From: Bifidobacteriaceae bacterium
GTDB lineage: Bacteria > Actinomycetota > Actinomycetes > Actinomycetales > WQXJ01
Direction of reading: 5' to 3'
Length of the DNA: 7,121 nucleotides
Assembly (NCBI GenBank): GCA_031258055.1
Contig: JAIRNM010000152.1
Coordinates: forward strand, 1-7,121
The notes under the pieces were generated by a model. That model did not search any database, was not told where the DNA came from, and saw only the letters and a program-made list of their open reading frames with translations. The stretch's first letter is position 1; every line of letters starts with the position of its first letter. The position numbers and the translations under genes are program-made. Of the stretch, positions 5,101 to 7,121 are shown in pieces.

Positions 5101-7121
5101 GCCTAACCGCCACCGCCATTGTGGGGGCATCCTGCAACCTGAGCTGGCTTAGCTGTTCCTTGGGTGATCTCGACCCAGGTGACTCGGTAGAGGTAGTGGT
5201 CAGAACTAACGCCACCAGCACAGTGCCCGATCCTGCCGTTCAGACGGCCACCGTCGCTTCGCCCACGTCGGACCCGAACGAAGACAACAACGTAGCTAAA
5301 TGGACTCACAGCGGCGGTCCGACACCGGCCGATTTAGCCATCACGAAGTCTTCGAATGGGATTGAAGCGGGCGTGACCGGCGATCCGGCGGGTTCAGGCG
5401 CCAACGTCTATACGCTGACGGTAAGAAACCTCGGCCCGGCGACGGCCCATAACGTAGTGGTGACGGATACTTTGCCAGACCGCTTGACGTTCGTCGCGTC
5501 AAACCCGACCGGCTGCGCCGTTGACAGTCAAGACCCTCAGAAAGTGACTTGCACGCTAGCCAGCATGGATCCCTTCCCCGGGAGCACCGGCACCCAGACC
5601 TGGAAAATCGCCGTGAAAGCCAACTCCGACCTGCCCCAGAGCACTGTGCTGACCAACACCGCCACGGTCACGGCGGACGAGCCAGATCCGTCGGAGGTCA
5701 ACAACACCGCGACCGTCACTGATGTTGTCAGCGCCGATGCCGACGTCCAACTGGACTACGCCATCGGCTATGGCGTGGCCGAGGTACCGGACCCGGCCGA
5801 CCCCAACAAGACTATCTACGTGGCGATCACCGATCCGAACGATTGGCGCCTAACGCAGCCGGTTTACACAGGTCCCGGTTCGCTGCGGTACGCCTTAGTC
5901 CATGTGATAAACAATGGTCCGGCTGATGCCCTCAATGTGCGCGGCACCTCCAATGTGGCGATTAATGCCATTCCCAATAAGGGGCAGTTGCCGGATGGCT
6001 GCACCACCGTCAACCAGCAGGTCGTCTGTAACATGCCCGTGGCCGATGGGAGGCTGATGGCCGGAGCGCAGTTCTGGTTCGCCATCCCGTTTTCCATCAG
6101 TCCGTCCGAATCTGAGGGGGACTATCCGGACTGTGACCGCGAGAACCCCTGCGGCGACGGCCACATTCCTGGTGGCTTCGCCGAGGTCTCAACCTCCACG
6201 CATGACCGCGACTTGACGAACAACTACGACACGGGCGCGTTGAAAATCGGCGCTCCTGGAACTGACCTCAACATCAAGAAGACGGCTCTTAGCACGTTCA
6301 CGGACCCAGACGGGCACGAAGCCTACATTGCGGGCGAGAAGTTCGGTTACCGAATCGACCTTTGGGTGCCAGCCACTGAGGATGCTTCAGAGCAGCTTGA
6401 CCGCCTGCTAGCCGATGCGACCAACGTTGTACTCACCGATGACTTGCCTGATGGTTTCACGCCCACCCAGGTCAACACCGGCCAAGGGACGTGCGATCCG
6501 ATCGACCCGGATAATCCGCCGACCGGCATCCGCTGCGATATTGGAACCATCGCCGCTAGCACGGACTCCAAGAATCGTCACATCGTGTCGGTCTATGTCT
6601 ATGGGAGCATCGACCCTGACACCACGGCTGAAATCAGCCAAGGCAAAGGAGCGAAGAACACGGCGACTGTAACGTCCGACACGCCGCCAGTCGATCCGGC
6701 CCATCCAACGCCGAGGACTGACACGCCGGAAGTAGACGTAGTCCAACGAGCGGATTTGGCGGTCACCAAGCTGGCTGATGATGACATCTCCTACACCGGC
6801 TCCAACGTTGGTTACACCATCACAACCGTCAACAACGGGCCGTCTGAGGCAACCAACACCACCCTCACCGACACGCTGCCAGCCGGCCTGACGCTAGACG
6901 GAACGCTGTCCCCCACTTGCAAGGTAACTAGCGGCTCATTCGAGACCGGCTACGTGATTGTCTGCGCTGTCGGTGATCTGTTGCCCAACTCGTCCGCCAA
7001 CACCCGGATAGTGACCACCACCGACCCGCGCGACCTGCGGCCCTACTGGTGCCCAGGACAAGACCCGGAAACCGACCCGGTCGAGACGTGCGACGAAGTC
7101 TTGCCGCCGGAGAAGCTGTAC
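2070..7121 (+). CDS. giant secreted/surface protein with tandem DUF11 domains (partial, C-terminus outside window)
   Basis: The frame runs 1684 codons without a stop and is still open at the last base, so the full protein exceeds about 170 kDa. Order: signal peptide 1-31; N-terminal module about 32-369; then at least nine DUF11-type domains starting near residues 370, 535, 674, 821, 959, 1087, 1224, 1398 and 1561. Typical domains open with A-D-L-A-V-T-K-T, continue with Y-T-(I/L)-x-V-x-N-x-G-P and T-D-x-L-P, carry a Cys pair, and end with N-T-A-x-V plus D-P-x-x-x-N-N. DUF11 domains are extracellular beta-sandwich repeats found in long bacterial surface proteins, usually as stalks or adhesive arms. 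A Pro-rich linker (about 935-958) separates domains 4 and 5. The anchor (LPXTG, transmembrane segment or none) lies beyond the window, so attachment is unknown. It is separated from the peroxidase gene by 354 bases and is probably transcribed alone. The family is clear; any ligand or partner is not evident. Confidence 0.95.
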   Translation, partial: MKSILRRVAISTTAVLVVALVGLMGFIPASADPPPTTRPFAKVFGQNANGAIVAIGNSLLSCPSTVGVCPNARAGAVYDNNDFRMVDIDQDTDAATYNSSSSELNLPTGATVLFAGLYWGARLDKGTTSGSATTRAGNAAKAGTIKFKLPNESAYLDLTGEVIAQNSGQKNAYQSYLEVTDLVTKGGNGYYWGANVESGTGLDRYAGWSLVVAYSAPGLPLRNLTVYQGFQTVGLNYPSNITLTDFLAPKTGPVDVQLSMVAYEGDLAQTGDFTRLTSTGPGGTPVKDTQLATPMSPGSNFFDSVNSLAGASVATRDPNYKNMLGFDIKNLDASGTIPNSATSAQFSFRSAGDVYYPGVLALAINLYAPDFTSSTKNVVNVSSPRQPANPGDTLQYTVMFANTGQDHAINAVGCDTMPPGVEYLPGSLWLLGTPDDKVDTPVNLKDDGTSFAKYDAATRELCINLGTDAEAYNSGGGGRLNVLDATVFQFRAIVNEDAGGTTVRNTAHLAYTTDTEKLDAVYDPPAALIDVGLKADVKITKEMDPKPAIAGQTGVTTLTVTNDGPSRATGVKVTDPLPTDYTATGVTWRLENPTPSTGGSGTCATPTPGENATVTCDLPDLALHQRAVVEIQGAPNSDSTAASLSNIASVTTTSFDPDLTNNVDTLSIPMTHQADLKIEKTPTPQSVTPGAEVTWTLTVTNKCDPNDKSKCLSDATGVVITDTVADSSKLSLTSASDGGGDVAVTCPGAQGLPTAVQCTVNSPDGRLKPGETAKVTVTGFIPANVLSGTVINNAAVTSGTFDPNQGDNITEARVTPSAPLSDIQLTKTGTVNATPGGRVDYTIKAINWGPSDATAVQITDDLPAALSVDGSTKVTTSRGTCAIVGKKVTCDIPTLPGPDSPGQAGGDVTINITGALLNPAQTTAFTNTAKITCGGSACPEPPSPKPDQPSWPTGVTPSADLAVTKTASINGSPPGTTVPGVGDTVLYEITVVNNGPSNARSVTLTDVLPPGLTATAIVGASCNLSWLSCSLGDLDPGDSVEVVVRTNATSTVPDPAVQTATVASPTSDPNEDNNVAKWTHSGGPTPADLAITKSSNGIEAGVTGDPAGSGANVYTLTVRNLGPATAHNVVVTDTLPDRLTFVASNPTGCAVDSQDPQKVTCTLASMDPFPGSTGTQTWKIAVKANSDLPQSTVLTNTATVTADEPDPSEVNNTATVTDVVSADADVQLDYAIGYGVAEVPDPADPNKTIYVAITDPNDWRLTQPVYTGPGSLRYALVHVINNGPADALNVRGTSNVAINAIPNKGQLPDGCTTVNQQVVCNMPVADGRLMAGAQFWFAIPFSISPSESEGDYPDCDRENPCGDGHIPGGFAEVSTSTHDRDLTNNYDTGALKIGAPGTDLNIKKTALSTFTDPDGHEAYIAGEKFGYRIDLWVPATEDASEQLDRLLADATNVVLTDDLPDGFTPTQVNTGQGTCDPIDPDNPPTGIRCDIGTIAASTDSKNRHIVSVYVYGSIDPDTTAEISQGKGAKNTATVTSDTPPVDPAHPTPRTDTPEVDVVQRADLAVTKLADDDISYTGSNVGYTITTVNNGPSEATNTTLTDTLPAGLTLDGTLSPTCKVTSGSFETGYVIVCAVGDLLPNSSANTRIVTTTDPRDLRPYWCPGQDPETDPVETCDEVLPPEKLY
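2163..3176 (+). other. N-terminal module of the DUF11 surface protein (residues 32-369)
   Basis: This segment of about 338 residues is not a DUF11 repeat. Recognisable landmarks are G-N-S-L-L-S-C with a close Cys pair (C62, C69), A-G-L-Y-W-G (115-120), D-R-Y-A-G-W-S-L-V-V-A-Y (203-214), N-L-T-V-Y-Q-G-F (223-230) and D-V-Y-Y-P-G-V-L-A-L-A-I (353-364). From memory the same landmarks occur ahead of DUF11 arrays in other large actinobacterial surface proteins, so it looks like a conserved head module. The aromatic and Gly-rich strands suggest a beta-rich fold that could bind a ligand at the distal tip. I do not know a functional assignment for it. Confidence 0.7.
3177..7121 (+). repeat. protein-level tandem array of nine DUF11-type domains
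   Basis: Domains of 128-174 residues start at about 370, 535, 674, 821, 959, 1087, 1224, 1398 and 1561, and the ninth is cut. The repeats are diverged at the DNA level, with no long identical blocks, so this is an old array rather than a recent amplification. Domains 1, 7 and 8 are longer (165, 174 and 163 residues). Domain 7 is atypical: it opens A-D-V-Q-L-D-Y without the usual T-K and lacks the T-D-x-L-P motif. Domain boundaries are read by eye and may be off by several residues. Confidence 0.85.
4987..5010 (+). repeat. perfect 10-bp inverted repeat inside the surface-protein gene
   Basis: CCCCGGGCAC (4987-4996) and GTGCCCGGGG (5001-5010) pair exactly around the loop TACC. It falls in the start of domain 5 and encodes part of S-P-P-G-T-T-V-P-G-V-G. 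A GC-only-capped stem of this length would be very stable in mRNA. It may slow ribosomes or polymerase between domains, or simply reflect Pro/Gly codons. Confidence 0.6.

Noticed and set aside
3134..6787. Many minus-strand frames of 60-143 codons opposite the DUF11 gene
   Set aside because: All are antisense shadows of one continuous plus-strand frame with strong domain motifs.
786..7121. The peroxidase as a cross-linking partner of the surface protein
   Set aside because: The peroxidase has no export signal and a 354-base gap separates the genes; adjacency alone does not support a shared function.

Overview
The window suggests a fairly GC-rich actinobacterium. This is inferred from codon choice, GTG starts, absence of U-tailed terminators, and a very large secreted multi-domain surface protein with paired cysteines. 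No taxonomic marker gene is present, so the assignment is tentative. It holds four genes, two of them cut by the window edges, and no RNA genes, CRISPR arrays or insertion sequences that I can recognise.

Left end, minus strand (1-506): a type II toxin-antitoxin pair of the FitA/FitB branch of VapBC. The ribbon-helix-helix antitoxin is complete. The PIN-domain RNase toxin overlaps it by 4 bases (GTGA) and runs off the start of the window. A pair of TGCTAGCA-like octamers just upstream of the antitoxin Shine-Dalgarno is a candidate autoregulatory operator. A divergent intergenic region (507-785) with several small inverted repeats follows.

Centre, plus strand (786-1715): a complete cytoplasmic YfeX-like Dyp-type haem peroxidase with its Asp/His/Arg haem-site residues in place. 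It is followed by a 354-base gene-free stretch (1716-2069) rich in inverted repeats, which probably contains the end of the peroxidase transcript and the promoter and leader of the next gene.

Right half, plus strand (2070-7121): one uninterrupted reading frame of 1684 codons with no stop before the window ends. It encodes a Sec-type signal peptide, a roughly 340-residue N-terminal module, and at least nine tandem DUF11-type beta-sandwich domains. This is a giant cell-surface or secreted stalk or adhesin-like protein. Its domains show a recurring Lys / Thr-Asp / Asn-x-Ala triad that may form intramolecular isopeptide bonds. The seventh domain has lost all three positions together. Every domain has an even number of cysteines (28 in total).

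The three units (toxin-antitoxin, peroxidase, surface protein) look like separate transcription units. Nothing in the sequence ties them into one pathway. The surface protein is the most interesting part of the window.
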